A DNA stretch of 64,000 bases from the NCBI RefSeq assembly GCF_002252505.1, contig NZ_NNRL01000151.1:124001-188000 (forward strand). Reading direction: 5' to 3'. Source of the stretch: Brucella grignonensis (GTDB lineage: Bacteria; Pseudomonadota; Alphaproteobacteria; Rhizobiales; Rhizobiaceae). The position numbers were made by a program, and so were the translations under genes. Position 1 is the stretch's first letter, and the number at the start of each line of letters is the position of its first letter. Positions 1-9,213 of this stretch are shown in pieces. Below the pieces are notes generated by a model. It was not told where the DNA came from. It saw nothing but the letters and a program-made list of their open reading frames with translations, and made no database searches.

Positions 1-949
1 ACGGATCAATGCCGTATTGCTTGCAGAGCGCATCAATGCCGGGAAACCGCTTTGCAAAGCCCTTGCCTAATGGCGCACGTGCATCGAGAAACACTTTGTG
101 ACCTTGCACAAGTTGCTGACCAATTGCCCGCGCGACGATATCGCGCGCCGCCAATTCCTGGCCCGGAATATCCCGCATGAAGCGCTTGCCGCGATCATTG
201 ACAAGGATCGCCCCTTCACCACGCACAGCCTCACTGATCAATGGCAATCGGGGAGCTGAAACGGCTAAGGCCGTCGGATGAAATTGCACAAATTCCATAT
301 CGGCAAGCACCGCATCAGCCCGCCCGGCAAGTGCCGCTCCCTGACCTAGATTGCCAAGCGGTGTGGTGGTTGCCTCATAGAGCCCACCTACGCCACCCGT
401 GGCCAAGACGACGGCACAGCCTGCAACTGGTCCGATGCCTTCAAGCTCGACCCCGCAAACCCACTTTTCATACGTGATAAGGCGCAGCGCACGGGTGTTT
501 TCTTTAATTGTTATAGATGGTGTCGCCCGCACTTTGGCGGCAAGCGCGCGCATGATGCCCGCCCCTGTTGCGTCCCCATCGACATGGACAATGCGGTGAC
601 GGCTGTGAGCCGCTTCAAGACCCAGCGCATAAGACCCATCCGGCTTGCGGTCGAAGCGAACGCCATAATCTTCAAGCGTTGCAATCGCCTCCGCAGCAGC
701 TTCAATTATGTCTTTTGCAACAGCCGTGTCACAAAGGTCGGCTCCTGCTGCCAATGTGTCCGCCAGATGCAATGCTGGGCTGTCATCTTCACCAATGCTT
801 GCTGCGATGCCGCCTTGCGCCAGCGCGCTTGAGCCATCGAACACAAAAGTTCCCGCCGTCACCAGCAGCACAGGCTGCGGTGCAAGGGTCAACGCTGTCA
901 TCAGTCCGGCGAGGCCACTGCCAATAACAATCACAGGTACTGTACTCAT
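1..949 (-). CDS. nadB: L-aspartate oxidase NadB (partial, 3' end outside window)
   Basis: NadB is the flavoprotein that oxidises L-aspartate to iminoaspartate, the first step of de novo NAD synthesis. The ATG at 949 opens a frame that stays open to the window edge, giving about 316 N-terminal residues. The N-terminus reads [15 protein letters not shown], a Rossmann FAD-binding GxGxxG motif. The last residues in the window ([10 protein letters not shown]) match the family's segment before the substrate-binding region. The start overlaps the nadA stop by 4 bp (ATGA), so the two are translationally coupled. nadC probably follows outside the window (inference). Identification is firm; the C-terminal domain cannot be seen. 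Confidence 0.95.
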   Translation of the reverse strand, partial: MSTVPVIVIGSGLAGLMTALTLAPQPVLLVTAGTFVFDGSSALAQGGIAASIGEDDSPALHLADTLAAGADLCDTAVAKDIIEAAAEAIATLEDYGVRFDRKPDGSYALGLEAAHSRHRIVHVDGDATGAGIMRALAAKVRATPSITIKENTRALRLITYEKWVCGVELEGIGPVAGCAVVLATGGVGGLYEATTTPLGNLGQGAALAGRADAVLADMEFVQFHPTALAVSAPRLPLISEAVRGEGAILVNDRGKRFMRDIPGQELAARDIVARAIGQQLVQGHKVFLDARAPLGKGFAKRFPGIDALCKQYGIDP

Positions 950-1917
950 ACCGCAAGCATCCGTTCGACCGCGCGGCGCGCAGGCTCGGCAATCGCTGGA
1001 TCGACCGTTACTTCATGGCGGTTTTCTTCAAGCGCCTGCCGAATATTGGCAAGTGTGATCCGCTTCATGTGTGGGCAGAGGTTGCAGGGCCGGATGAATT
1101 CGACCTCTGGATGATCGACAGCCACATTGTCGCTCATCGAGCATTCCGTGAGAAGCACCACGCGTTGCGGCTTCTTCTCGCCGACAAAATCCGACATGAC
1201 AGCCGTTGACCCGGCAAAATCTGCGGCTTCCACCACTTCCGGCGGGCATTCCGGATGGGCCAGCACCATCACGCCCGGATGGCTCTCACGCAGTTCGCGA
1301 ATATCGTCAGGGGTAAAGCGCTCATGCACCTCGCAATGGCCGTGCCAGGCGAGGATCTCCACATGGGTTTCCCGCGCGATGTTCTGCGCGAGATATTCGT
1401 CAGGGATCATCAGCACGCGTGGCACGCCGAGCGACTCGACCACCTTCTTGGCGTTACCGGATGTACAACAAATATCGGAGACGGCCTTAACCGCAGCCGA
1501 CGTATTCACATAGGTAATGATCGGCACGCCCGGATGCGCCTCGCGCAGAAGTGCTACATCTTGCGGCGTAATCGAATCCGCAAGCGAACAGCCCGCGCCC
1601 ATATCGGGGATCAGAACAGTCTTTTTCGGGTTAAGCAGCTTGGCCGTCTCGGCCATGAAATGGACGCCCGCGAGAACGATCACATCGGCCTCAACATCAA
1701 TCGCCTTGCGAGCAAGCGCAAGACTGTCGCCAACAATATCCGCTACGCAGTGAAAGATTTCCGGGGTCTGGTAATTATGCGCGAGAATAACTGCATTCCG
1801 CTTGCGCTTGAGTTCAAGGATTGCCGCGACATCGTCTTCGAACCCCATCCATTCAGCCTTGGGCAGCACCGAGGCTACGCGATCATAAAGCTTTGATACG
1901 GAAACGAATTCATTCAT
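946..1917 (-). CDS. nadA: Quinolinate synthase NadA
   Basis: NadA condenses iminoaspartate with dihydroxyacetone phosphate to quinolinate using an oxygen-sensitive 4Fe-4S cluster. The 323-residue protein has family motifs: HNYQTPEI near residue 47, GAGCSLADS near 107, HPECPPEVV near 218 and [11 protein letters not shown] near 283. These supply the three conserved cluster cysteines. Length is usual for the family. The ATG at 1917 is preceded on the minus strand by a purine-rich stretch (GGGAGGCCGCC). The gene is first in a nadA-nadB operon whose upstream gap carries two near-perfect palindromes, taken as NadQ operators, so repression when NAD is plentiful is likely. Confidence 0.97.
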   Translation of the reverse strand: MNEFVSVSKLYDRVASVLPKAEWMGFEDDVAAILELKRKRNAVILAHNYQTPEIFHCVADIVGDSLALARKAIDVEADVIVLAGVHFMAETAKLLNPKKTVLIPDMGAGCSLADSITPQDVALLREAHPGVPIITYVNTSAAVKAVSDICCTSGNAKKVVESLGVPRVLMIPDEYLAQNIARETHVEILAWHGHCEVHERFTPDDIRELRESHPGVMVLAHPECPPEVVEAADFAGSTAVMSDFVGEKKPQRVVLLTECSMSDNVAVDHPEVEFIRPCNLCPHMKRITLANIRQALEENRHEVTVDPAIAEPARRAVERMLAV

Positions 1918-1942
1918 GGCGGCCTCCCGAGCAGCGCATAAA

Positions 1943-1960
1943 ATCCCGCTATAGCGGGAT
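1943..1960. promoter_or_regulatory. 18-bp perfect palindrome in nadA 5' leader
   Basis: ATCCCGCTATAGCGGGAT is a perfect inverted repeat lying 26 bp upstream of the nadA start, between it and the two NadQ-type operators. It differs in sequence from those operators (GC-rich arms), so it may be a second regulator's site or a short hairpin in the leader mRNA. Function is not known. Confidence 0.5.
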
Positions 1961-1968
1961 GCCTTATT

Positions 1969-1985
1969 ATACTCATTATGAGTAT
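1969..1985. promoter_or_regulatory. NadQ-type operator 1
   Basis: ATACTCATTATGAGTAT is palindromic except for the central base. It shares the arms TATACTC/GAGTATA with a second site whose centre is 34 bp away. NadQ regulators of Rhizobiales are known to control nadABC through palindromes in this position; assignment of the site to the adjacent nadQ gene is inference. Confidence 0.75.
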
Positions 1986-2001
1986 TTCATAGGTGTGAAG
2001 T

Positions 2002-2020
2002 TATACTCGATTCGAGTATA
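2002..2020. promoter_or_regulatory. NadQ-type operator 2
   Basis: TATACTCGATTCGAGTATA is a 19-bp palindrome with one unpaired central base. It begins 3 bp beyond the nadQ stop codon and is 85 bp upstream of nadA. It is the stronger of the two copies. Spacing to copy 1 is close to three helical turns, consistent with co-operative binding on one DNA face. Confidence 0.8.
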
Positions 2021-2023
2021 TTG

Positions 2024-2956
2024 TCAATCGCGAGAGATCGGGAGCTTTGTTCCGGCGAGGTGACGCTCCGAAAGCGCACGTTCCTCAACAATCGAATAGC
2101 GGAAACGGAACAGTTTTGCCGGACGACCGCCGGTTTCGCTGTCGCTTTCGCCGGTTTCTTCAACGAGATCCTGCTGTTCGATCAGACGACGGAAATTCTG
2201 CTTATGCAGCCGCAATCCCGCCAATGCCTCAACGGTGCGCTGCAACTGCAAAAGCGTAAAACTGTCGGGCATCAATTCAAAAACAACGGGGCGATATTTG
2301 ATCTTGGCCCGCAACCGCGCGATGGCTGTCGCAAGAATTCGGCGATGATCGGCAAACATATGGCGGCCGTTTTCTTCATCGCCTTTTCCGGCCTCGCTCA
2401 CCAGACCGGCTTCATAGAGCAGTTCATAGCGCTGAAGCACGAGATCTTCATTCCAGCGCTCGCCATTCAGTCCAAACGAGAATGCAATGCGCCGCAAGCG
2501 CTGCGCCGTCAGTTCTGCAGATGCCGCCTGATGCGACCAGACCCGCAGACCATTGCTCAAATGGCCAACAACGTCCGGCACACCCTGTCGATGGTCTTCC
2601 CATGGCAGATAGTCATACCAGCCGCGCCAGCTGGCCTGTTGGCCAGCCGCATCGTCCTCGCGCACGAGGCCGAGATAGCTGATTGAAATCGTGCGTTCAC
2701 CCTGCCTGTGACGGTCGCGATCGGCAAAGGTATAAAGCTGCTCGAGATAACCAACAGGATGTGCTGTTTCGGTCTGCACCCAGGCTCGCAACCCAGCCTG
2801 CAACGAACGGTGCTCCGTCTCGAACGGACCAGACGGCAAGGCCTGCCCCTGACGCACGGTCATGACGCGTGGCTGTTCCCCTGTGACAGCGGTCAAAACA
2901 GCGATCAGCTCGGTATGGGCAATATCATCGGTCAACGCAGCAGCTTCTTTCTCCAC
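2024..2956 (-). CDS. nadQ: NAD biosynthesis regulator NadQ (Nudix-like domain plus winged helix)
   Basis: This 310-residue protein resembles the COG4111/NadQ group of alphaproteobacterial NAD regulators: a Nudix-related N-terminal half (roughly residues 10-150, including GYLEQLYTFADRDR and ISISYLGLV) followed by a helical winged-helix-like C-terminal part with FTLLQLQRTVEALAGL. Such proteins repress nadABC and sense adenylate/NAD ligands. The frame begins at a GTG; an in-frame TGA lies directly upstream, so no longer form is possible. It is immediately upstream of nadA on the same strand with two palindromic operators between. No copy of the operator is visible before nadQ itself, so autoregulation is not supported. 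Confidence 0.88.
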   Translation of the reverse strand: MEKEAAALTDDIAHTELIAVLTAVTGEQPRVMTVRQGQALPSGPFETEHRSLQAGLRAWVQTETAHPVGYLEQLYTFADRDRHRQGERTISISYLGLVREDDAAGQQASWRGWYDYLPWEDHRQGVPDVVGHLSNGLRVWSHQAASAELTAQRLRRIAFSFGLNGERWNEDLVLQRYELLYEAGLVSEAGKGDEENGRHMFADHRRILATAIARLRAKIKYRPVVFELMPDSFTLLQLQRTVEALAGLRLHKQNFRRLIEQQDLVEETGESDSETGGRPAKLFRFRYSIVEERALSERHLAGTKLPISRD

Positions 2957-3054
2957 TCAACATCCAGAGGCATACAGAACCCTATGAACGGTTGTGCGTT
3001 GGATAACACATAAAATCAATTCAAAAGCTTGGCGTCGGCATAAGCTATCCGCCA

Positions 3055-3081
3055 TAAAAAACGCCGCCCATTGGGCGGCGT
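3055..3081 (-). terminator. Intrinsic terminator after the binding-protein gene
   Basis: A hairpin with 10-bp arms ACGCCGCCCA/TGGGCGGCGT around a single base is followed on the minus strand by TTTTT. It ends transcription arriving from the ABC importer operon and insulates nadQ. Confidence 0.85.
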
Positions 3082-3092
3082 TTCAATTGGAC

Positions 3093-3197
3093 TAGAGCGT
3101 GATGTTTTTAGGTTGAATCGTTATCCCGCTCTAAACTTTTGCTTGAGCATGATTTTATCCGCAAACCGGTTCCCACTTTTCGGAATCATGCTCTAAA
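3093..3197. repeat. Dispersed intergenic repeat, two units
   Basis: Two back-to-back units: AGAGCGTGAT...CCCGCTCTAAA and GAGCATGATTTTATCC...GGAATCATGCTCTAAA. The second is a long inverted repeat with the internal text CCGGTTCCCACTTTTCGGAA. Relatives of this unit occur at 6482-6545 and 58785-58846. This kind of palindromic repeat is common between genes of Brucella and relatives. Confidence 0.8.
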
Positions 3198-3207
3198 ACT
3201 GTCCCGA

Positions 3208-4071
3208 TTATGGCGTTACGTCAAAGCCAAACCACTTTTCGGAAAGCTTCTTGATCGTGCCATCAGCCTTGGCAGCTTCGATGGCTTCGTTGAACATTTT
3301 CTGAAGTTCAGGTTCGTTCTTGCGGATACCAACGGCAACACCACGGCCAAGGATGCCGCCCTTGAAGTAAGGACCGGTCATGACGATGTCTTCATTGCCT
3401 GGCTTCTTGGCAGCATCCGTCAAATAAGCCAGCGAAGCAACGACCAGATCGACGCGGCCCGACTTGAGGTCAAGGTCGTGCTGATCGGTGGTCTTGTATT
3501 CGCGGATATCGGTTGAATCCTTGAAATACTTGTCGAGAAGCGAAAGGCCGAGCGAAGCTGTCTGAACGCCAACGGTGCGACCCTTGATTTCAGCAGCAAC
3601 GTCGTCGATTGCCTTCTGGCTCGCTGCTTCATCCTTTGCGAGATAAAGCGTTTCACCAGTGTGCGGCAGCTTGGCGAACGGGCTATCCTTCAGCGTTGCA
3701 AAGGTCTGTGGCGTCAGGCCGTAGGAAACGGTGAAATCGATCGTTTCTTCACGCTTTGGGGTCGCGGTCAGACCAGCCATGATAGCATCGAACTTGCCAG
3801 CATTGAGCGCTGGAATGATACCGTCGAAAGGCTGTGCAACGAGCGTGCACTCAACCTTCATGCGCGCGCAGAGATCCTTGTAGAGATCGACTTCGTAACC
3901 ATCCAGCGTGCCATCTGGCTTGGTGAAGTTATACGGACGGAAAGCGCCTTCCGTAGCGATCGTGATCTTGGTCCACTTCTTTTCTTCTGCATGTGCAGAA
4001 GCGGTCGTGAGAACCAGCGCAGAAACGAACAGGGCTTTGAACAATCCCACAGTTTTCATTTGGGTCTTCAT
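3208..4071 (-). CDS. Amino-acid type ABC importer, periplasmic binding protein
   Basis: A 287-residue class II solute-binding protein of the HisJ/ArgT family. A signal peptide (MKTQMKTVGLFKALFVSALV, cleavage near AHA-EE) precedes the mature start with the family motif TIATEGAFRPYNFT and G(Y)EVDLYKDLCARM. The start at 4071 is preferred over an in-frame GTG at 4116 because AAGG lies at the right distance and the signal peptide begins there. It is the last gene of a four-gene importer operon (permeases, ATPase, binding protein). The ligand is unknown; close resemblance to the binding protein at 11997-12833 suggests related ligands. Neighbouring deacylase and dehydrogenases point to an N-acylated or amino-containing compound (inference). 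Confidence 0.9.
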   Translation of the reverse strand: MKTQMKTVGLFKALFVSALVLTTASAHAEEKKWTKITIATEGAFRPYNFTKPDGTLDGYEVDLYKDLCARMKVECTLVAQPFDGIIPALNAGKFDAIMAGLTATPKREETIDFTVSYGLTPQTFATLKDSPFAKLPHTGETLYLAKDEAASQKAIDDVAAEIKGRTVGVQTASLGLSLLDKYFKDSTDIREYKTTDQHDLDLKSGRVDLVVASLAYLTDAAKKPGNEDIVMTGPYFKGGILGRGVAVGIRKNEPELQKMFNEAIEAAKADGTIKKLSEKWFGFDVTP

Positions 4072-4138
4072 TTGACTTAACCTTACGCAGTTATTTGCTG
4101 ACGCGCCTTTTGGCACAAATCAGCGTTGTTTGAAATAA

Positions 4139-4933
4139 TCAGGCCGCATTTTCGTGGCTAATAAACTTGCGGAAACGCTCGGATTTCGAATTTCCGAACA
4201 CGTCTTCAGGCGCGCCATCTTCTTCGACCAATCCCTGATGCACGAACACCACACGATTGGACACGTCACGGGCAAACCCCATTTCATGGGTTACGACCAG
4301 CATGGTGCGGCCTTCTTCAGCCAGACCACGCATAACGCGCAGCACTTCGCCGACCAGTTCCGGGTCGAGCGCCGATGTCGGCTCATCAAAGAGCATGACT
4401 TTCGGCTTCATGGCGAGCGCACGCGCGATTGCTGCACGCTGCTGCTGACCACCGGAAAGATGTGCCGGATAGAAATCGCGCTTGTCAGCAATACCAACCT
4501 TGGCCAGAAGTGCTTCTGCTTCTTCCACACATTCAGCGCGCGAACGGCCCTGAACATAGATCGGCGCTTCGATGATGTTTTCGAGAATGGTCTTATGTGA
4601 CCAGAGATTGAAGCTCTGGAACACCATACCAAGCTCAGATCGAATACGCGAAACTTGCTTCTTGTCGGTCGGATAGGCTTCGCCCTTCGAGTTCTTCGCC
4701 ATGCGAATGGTCTCGCCGGAAACGGTTACAGTACCCGAGGTTGGAGTTTCCAGCAGATTGATGCAACGCAGGAAAGTTGACTTGCCGGAACCGGAAGAGC
4801 CGAGGATCGAGATCACTTCGCCTTCACGCGCTTCAAGCGAGATACCCTTGAGCACCTCATTGGCGCCGAAGCTCTTGCGCAGATTTTCAACTTTGAGTGC
4901 CACCGGGGCATTTGGAGAGACGACTTTACTCAC
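4139..4933 (-). CDS. Amino-acid type ABC importer, ATPase (HisP-like)
   Basis: A 264-residue ATP-hydrolysing subunit powering import through the two adjacent permeases. Walker [10 protein letters not shown] lies near residue 46, signature LSGGQQQR near 164 and Walker [13 protein letters not shown] near 184, with the H-loop in [10 protein letters not shown] HisP-type insertion after Walker A ([20 protein letters not shown]) is present, as in histidine/octopine-type transporters. The start overlaps the stop of the upstream permease by 4 bp (ATGA). Ligand specificity cannot be read from this subunit. Confidence 0.93.
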   Translation of the reverse strand: MSKVVSPNAPVALKVENLRKSFGANEVLKGISLEAREGEVISILGSSGSGKSTFLRCINLLETPTSGTVTVSGETIRMAKNSKGEAYPTDKKQVSRIRSELGMVFQSFNLWSHKTILENIIEAPIYVQGRSRAECVEEAEALLAKVGIADKRDFYPAHLSGGQQQRAAIARALAMKPKVMLFDEPTSALDPELVGEVLRVMRGLAEEGRTMLVVTHEMGFARDVSNRVVFVHQGLVEEDGAPEDVFGNSKSERFRKFISHENAA

Positions 4934-5649
4934 GATGTTTTTCCTTCGGTGGTGATCTTGACGACGGGCTGGCGCAGATAGGGCGTCAGCTTGTATTCCG
5001 CGAACATCAGTGCGCGCGTCAGAACGAAGTTGATGGCGAGATAGATGGCACCCGCAATGACGAATACCTCAATCGCACGATAGGTTTCCGCAATCAGCTT
5101 GGCAGCGATACCGGTCACTTCCATCAGCGTAATGATGGAGGCCAGCGAGGTTGCCTTGACCATGGAGATCATTTCATTGCCGTAACCGGGAAGTGCCTGA
5201 CGGATTGCCAATGGCATGACGATACGACGGAAGCAGGTGAAGCGCGACATGCCGCAGGCTTTTGCTGCTTCGATCTGGCCGCTTGGCACTGACAGAAGAC
5301 CACCACGAATGATTTCGCTGGCGTAAGCTGCGTTGTTCAAAGTCAGCGCAATGATCGCACACCAATATGGCTCGCGCAGGATCGGCCACAGGAACGAATA
5401 GCGGATGACCGGGAACTGGCTGAGACCGTAATAGATGATGAAAATCTGAACCAGAAGCGGCGTGCCGCGAAACACGAACACATAGAGCCGGGCGATCCAG
5501 TCGAGAACAGCGACACCCGACAAACGCATCATGGCAAAAAGCAGTGCCAGAATAGCGCCAAATACAATCGAACTTGCAGCGAGCTGCAACGTAAGTGGCA
5601 CGCCACTCAGCATCTGCATGAAGGCTTCAGAATAAAATTCGAGGTTCAT
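4930..5649 (-). CDS. Amino-acid type ABC importer, permease (HisM-like)
   Basis: A 239-residue inner-membrane subunit of the HisM/ArtM family. It has about five membrane segments starting with [20 protein letters not shown] and the cytoplasmic EAA loop [20 protein letters not shown] (near residues 140-160), which contacts the ATPase. [16 protein letters not shown] is the typical HisM signature. It overlaps both neighbours by 4 bp, so translation of the three subunits is coupled. Confidence 0.93.
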   Translation of the reverse strand: MNLEFYSEAFMQMLSGVPLTLQLAASSIVFGAILALLFAMMRLSGVAVLDWIARLYVFVFRGTPLLVQIFIIYYGLSQFPVIRYSFLWPILREPYWCAIIALTLNNAAYASEIIRGGLLSVPSGQIEAAKACGMSRFTCFRRIVMPLAIRQALPGYGNEMISMVKATSLASIITLMEVTGIAAKLIAETYRAIEVFVIAGAIYLAINFVLTRALMFAEYKLTPYLRQPVVKITTEGKTS

Positions 5650-6362
5650 TTTGCCCTCCTGACGCCACGCGAGAAGTGGCGTTCAGCTCTTTGCAGGATG
5701 GTGCCTGAGACCGATGAAATCAGCAGATACAACGCACCGGCAATGAGATAGAAATTGAACGGCAGACCGGTCGAGCCGGCACCAATCTGAGCCTGACGCA
5801 GAATATCCACCACACCCACAACGGAGATCAGTGCAGATTCCTTCAACGCAACCTGCCAGACATTGCCAAGGCCCGGCAGAGCGTGACGCAGCGCCAGGGG
5901 AGCAATGATGCGGCGGAACTTGAGCGCCTGTCCCATGCCACAAGCCGAAGCTGCTTCAAGCTCACCCTTGGAAACCGCACGGAATGCACCACGGAAAACT
6001 TCCGTGTGATGTGCGCCGCAAGAAATACCGATTGCCAGCACACCCGCTAGAAATGCCGGAAAACCAACAAAACCCTGCGCGCCGAACATGCGGCCAATCG
6101 CGGTCACCGCAGCACTGCCACCGAAATAGAACAGATAAATGACCAGCAGATCTGGTATGCCGCGGATGACTGTCGTGTAACCGTCGGCAATGCCGCGCAG
6201 TGCAAGACCGCCGGAAATCTTCGCCCAGGCTGCAAACACGCCGATGATTGCACCAAGAAGAAAGCCGAGAACGGCAAGCGACACACTCACCAATGCGGCC
6301 ATCATCAGCACATGGCCCCAGCCGTCAGGCCCGAAGCTTAAGATATCGAGAAACGCCTTCAT
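5646..6362 (-). CDS. Amino-acid type ABC importer, permease (HisQ-like)
   Basis: A 238-residue permease, first gene of the importer set. It has the family signature VIRGIPDLLVIYLFYFGG near residue 87 and the EAA loop ELEAASACGMGQALKFRRII near 148. Together with the HisM-like protein it forms the heterodimeric pore. The gene begins about 160 bp after the AbgB-like amidohydrolase gene on the same strand; the gap is filled by a dispersed repeat, so an internal promoter or read-through are both possible. Confidence 0.92.
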   Translation of the reverse strand: MKAFLDILSFGPDGWGHVLMMAALVSVSLAVLGFLLGAIIGVFAAWAKISGGLALRGIADGYTTVIRGIPDLLVIYLFYFGGSAAVTAIGRMFGAQGFVGFPAFLAGVLAIGISCGAHHTEVFRGAFRAVSKGELEAASACGMGQALKFRRIIAPLALRHALPGLGNVWQVALKESALISVVGVVDILRQAQIGAGSTGLPFNFYLIAGALYLLISSVSGTILQRAERHFSRGVRRAK

Positions 6363-6430
6363 GATGCGTCAGGCCTTGTGGGGCATAAGGAAATGAACGT
6401 CATATTGTTTTCCGGGTATTTCTATTAGGC

Positions 6431-6545
6431 TCGGGCTTCACTTCGAGCGCGTCCTGATCTGCTGCTAACAGACCAGCGCGCTTTATATTTTGAACTAACG
6501 CGATCTTATCCGAAAACCGTTTCTCACTTTTCGGGATGCGCTTTA
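6431..6545. repeat. Dispersed repeat overlapping the 3' end of the amidohydrolase gene
   Basis: The stretch TCGGGCTTCACTTCGAGCG...CAGACCAGCGCG is followed by GCGATCTTATCCGAAAACCG...TTTTCGGGATGCGCTTTA. It is the same family as 3144-3196 and 58785-58846. It runs into the amidohydrolase coding sequence and supplies its last residues and stop codon. The leading TCGGGCTTCACT also occurs at 32152. Confidence 0.75.
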
Positions 6546-7972
6546 TCAGAAACAGGCAAGGCGGGTTGAACACTATCGGGAATAGGATTCACAAAAACAG
6601 CGCCGTCGAGCTTTTTCTCATGATCTTTTTTGGCTCTCTCGATCTGTTCCGGATTGAGGAACAGTTCGATAGCCGTACTTCCCATAATCTTTGCCGCATG
6701 CGCCATGCCTTTGTGCGCCGCAGGCAATTTGCCCTGCGCCACCATTTGCCATGAATGAAGCGGCGTACCAATTGCACAGGTTGCACCACGCATCTGCACA
6801 GTCGGAACAACCCAGCTTACACTGCCCACATCCGTCGAGCCGACGAGTGAGTTATCGCCCTTATAAGGCGCATAGACGCCTTCGCAAAGCGTAAGTTCTG
6901 CCTTTGGCTCAACACCAAAACGGCGGAACGCATCGGAAATATCTTCTTTTGATAAAGTTGCCTGAAACTGTTGTGCAGTTTTGCGGTCCTGCTCATCAAA
7001 AACCGGCGGACCAAGGCGATCGAGCTCGCGCTGCATCAGCTGTTCCAGCGTTGGATTGCCAATAAGATTGGCGTCGCCGCTGACGATGTCGCTCTTGACC
7101 GAAGTTTCGGTCATCAGAGCCGCACCTTCCGCAATCTTCTTCACGCGTTCCAGCAGAATCTGCATTTGAGGCAAATCGAGCGCGCGGATCAGATAGCGCA
7201 CGCTGGCTTTGGCCTGCACGACATTGGGGGCAAAACCACCCGTATCAGTGACAGCATAATGAATGCGCGCCGAAGACGGCATATGCTCGCGCATATAGTT
7301 GACGCCAACATTCATCAACTCGACTGCATCAAGCGCACTGCGTCCCAGATGCGGAGCGGAAGCTGCGTGGGCTGCACGACCCGTAAAGTTGAAATTGATC
7401 TCGTTGCAGGCCAGTGAAACCGGATCGTTTACGCCCGCAAAAGGCGCCGGGTGCCAGCAGAACGCAATATCGACATCATCGAACAGACCTTCGCGCACCA
7501 TGAAACCCTTGGCCGACCCGCCTTCTTCAGCAGGACAGCCATAATAACGTACACGACCCTTGATACCATTGGCAGCAAGGTAATCCTTAACCGCACTTGC
7601 TGCCAGCAAGGAGCCTGAACCGAGCAGATTGTGACCGCAGCCGTGGCCATTACCGCCCGCTTCAATCGCCTGTTCCTCAGTAACACCGGCAATCTGGCTC
7701 AACCCCGGAAGCGCATCGAACTCACCCAGAATGGCGATGACCGGACCCTCGTCGCCCGCCTCACCCATCACAGCGGTCGGCAGACCAGCAATGCCGCGCT
7801 CGACGCGAAAACCTTCCGCCTGCAACATGGCTGCATGAGCGTCGCTGGACTTGTACTCTTCGTAATTCGTTTCCGGGTTGTCCCAAACCGTATCGCTCAG
7901 TTCGAAATAGGCGGCGCTTTTCGCGTCGACAATATCCCAGATGTCGTGGTGGTTCTTCAACTTGAGGTTCAC
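6524..7972 (-). CDS. M20D-family amidohydrolase, AbgB-like
   Basis: A 482-residue metal-dependent amidohydrolase resembling AbgB, a subunit of p-aminobenzoyl-glutamate hydrolase. Length matches AbgB (about 480). Motifs include ILGEFDALPGLSQ near residue 84, GGNGHGCGHNLLGSG near 107, CPAEEGGSAKG near 147 and the dimerisation-domain histidine region AAHAASAPHLGRSALDA near 197. The start is a GTG (MNLKLKNHH). The last residues (KAHPEK) are encoded by an intruding dispersed repeat. Likely role: removing an acyl or aroyl group from an amino acid imported by the adjacent transporter (inference). The true substrate is unknown. Confidence 0.85.
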   Translation of the reverse strand: MNLKLKNHHDIWDIVDAKSAAYFELSDTVWDNPETNYEEYKSSDAHAAMLQAEGFRVERGIAGLPTAVMGEAGDEGPVIAILGEFDALPGLSQIAGVTEEQAIEAGGNGHGCGHNLLGSGSLLAASAVKDYLAANGIKGRVRYYGCPAEEGGSAKGFMVREGLFDDVDIAFCWHPAPFAGVNDPVSLACNEINFNFTGRAAHAASAPHLGRSALDAVELMNVGVNYMREHMPSSARIHYAVTDTGGFAPNVVQAKASVRYLIRALDLPQMQILLERVKKIAEGAALMTETSVKSDIVSGDANLIGNPTLEQLMQRELDRLGPPVFDEQDRKTAQQFQATLSKEDISDAFRRFGVEPKAELTLCEGVYAPYKGDNSLVGSTDVGSVSWVVPTVQMRGATCAIGTPLHSWQMVAQGKLPAAHKGMAHAAKIMGSTAIELFLNPEQIERAKKDHEKKLDGAVFVNPIPDSVQPALPVSDKAHPEK

Positions 7973-8377
7973 GCTCTCGGCTCAGGTTTTAACATTTTGG
8001 ACGGAAGAAGCAGATCAAGGACAATAGAGAAGCCCCTCATTCTGGCTTCCGCTTTTATCGGCTTTTATGGCTGAAACAATCCGATCTGACTGCTGCCACA
8101 GAAGCGAGCGCTCCTCCCGAGCTGTACCTAGAGGTACTCTAAACTTGTGGCAACAGATATAAGTGAAATTGCTCAAAACCCCCATCAAAATCGACATTAT
8201 GGCCAGCAAGAATTGCCGGATTGATAAGCATTTACGAGGACACAGACAGGAAACCTCATGCAGACAGATTCCTGCCAGGTCCCAGCCAGAGGCCGCCCCG
8301 GTAAGAACCGGCACAGCCTCCGATGGGAGGGTGAGCGCTTTCGAGCTCAGCTTCATCCCTGTCTCGCGCGCAAAAGT
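7973..8377. other. 405-bp gap without a supported gene
   Basis: It separates the amidohydrolase gene from the SDR gene on the same strand. A 113-codon open frame on the minus strand (8015-8356) has atypical composition (Cys-rich, no motif) and is not convincing. No terminator, operator or RNA structure is obvious. It may hold the promoter for the amidohydrolase and transporter genes, or be a decayed gene. Confidence 0.4.
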
Positions 8378-9127
8378 TCAAACATTGAACTGGAAGCCAT
8401 CAACCGTGAATGCTTGTCCCGTGATGAAACAAGGCTCGGAGGTCGCCAGAAAAGTCACCAGACGGGCAACATCGTCGGCACAACCAAGTCGTCCCAACGC
8501 AATACCCCTGATAACCTCATCCGCACGTTCGGTTACATTCGTATCGATCTCGGTACGAATGACGCCGGGGCAAATGGCATTCACTGCAATGTTTGGTCCC
8601 AGTTCCTTGGCAAGGGAACGAGTCATGCCAAGGATACCGGCCTTTGCTGCCGCATAAGCGAACTTGCTGACTGCAGCCGTCACACCGCCCGAATAGGCAT
8701 TGAGCGACGACATCGAAACAATCCGGCCACCGCCCTGTTTCAGCATATGTGGTGCAGTATGCTGAATATAGTTGAAGCAGCTTTTCAGATTGATCGCGAT
8801 GGCCCGGTCGAACTCATCTTCCGAAATATCAAGAATACCGACAGGTGCTGACCGCCCGGCATTGTTGAGAAGGAAATCGACGCGACCGAACGCATCTACA
8901 GTTTCGGCGACAACTTCGCCTGCCCGCTTATGACTTGAGACATCCGCAACACATCGCAGCGCACGCACGCCCAGAGCCTCAATCTCTGCTGCCGTGTCAG
9001 CGAGTTCCGCTTCCAGCAGATCGACCAGAGTCACATGATAACCAGCCCGCGCCAGATCAAGAGCACATGCCTTTCCGATGCCACGCGCGCCCCCCGTGAC
9101 GATGGCAACCTTGTTTTCTGTATTCAT
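8378..9127 (-). CDS. Short-chain dehydrogenase/reductase (SDR)
   Basis: A 249-residue classical SDR, probably oxidising a hydroxyl group of a catabolic intermediate with NAD(P). The cofactor motif TGGARGIG lies near residue 12, NNAG near 88, and the catalytic Ser and YxxxK (YAAAK) near 142-160. The C-terminal IRTEIDTNVTERADEV region is the usual substrate loop. The start at 9127 (MNTENKVAIVTGG) has AGGAG 11 bp upstream; a longer in-frame start at 9187 adds an atypical tail and runs into the divergent promoter. It is transcribed away from the IclR gene and with the amidohydrolase/transporter genes. Substrate unknown. Confidence 0.88.
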   Translation of the reverse strand: MNTENKVAIVTGGARGIGKACALDLARAGYHVTLVDLLEAELADTAAEIEALGVRALRCVADVSSHKRAGEVVAETVDAFGRVDFLLNNAGRSAPVGILDISEDEFDRAIAINLKSCFNYIQHTAPHMLKQGGGRIVSMSSLNAYSGGVTAAVSKFAYAAAKAGILGMTRSLAKELGPNIAVNAICPGVIRTEIDTNVTERADEVIRGIALGRLGCADDVARLVTFLATSEPCFITGQAFTVDGFQFNV

Positions 9128-9197
9128 TTCAAAACGTGCTCCTTTTGTGTTGCCATATGATGGTATGTCTGCCACATTATTCCACAACAGGAATTTG

Positions 9198-9213
9198 GTT
9201 CACATATATGAAC
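9198..9213. promoter_or_regulatory. Putative IclR operator over the regulator's start codon
   Basis: GTTCACATATATGAAC is a near-palindrome in the divergent SDR/iclR promoter region and includes the iclR ATG. The same site in reverse orientation, 15 of 16 bases identical, occurs at 11773-11788 in front of the second binding-protein gene. Recurrence at two promoters of one locus supports an operator. Confidence 0.6.

Noticed and set aside
8015-8356. 113-codon minus-strand frame in the gap before the SDR gene
   Set aside because: Unusual cysteine content, no motif, no good start; more likely non-coding or decayed sequence.
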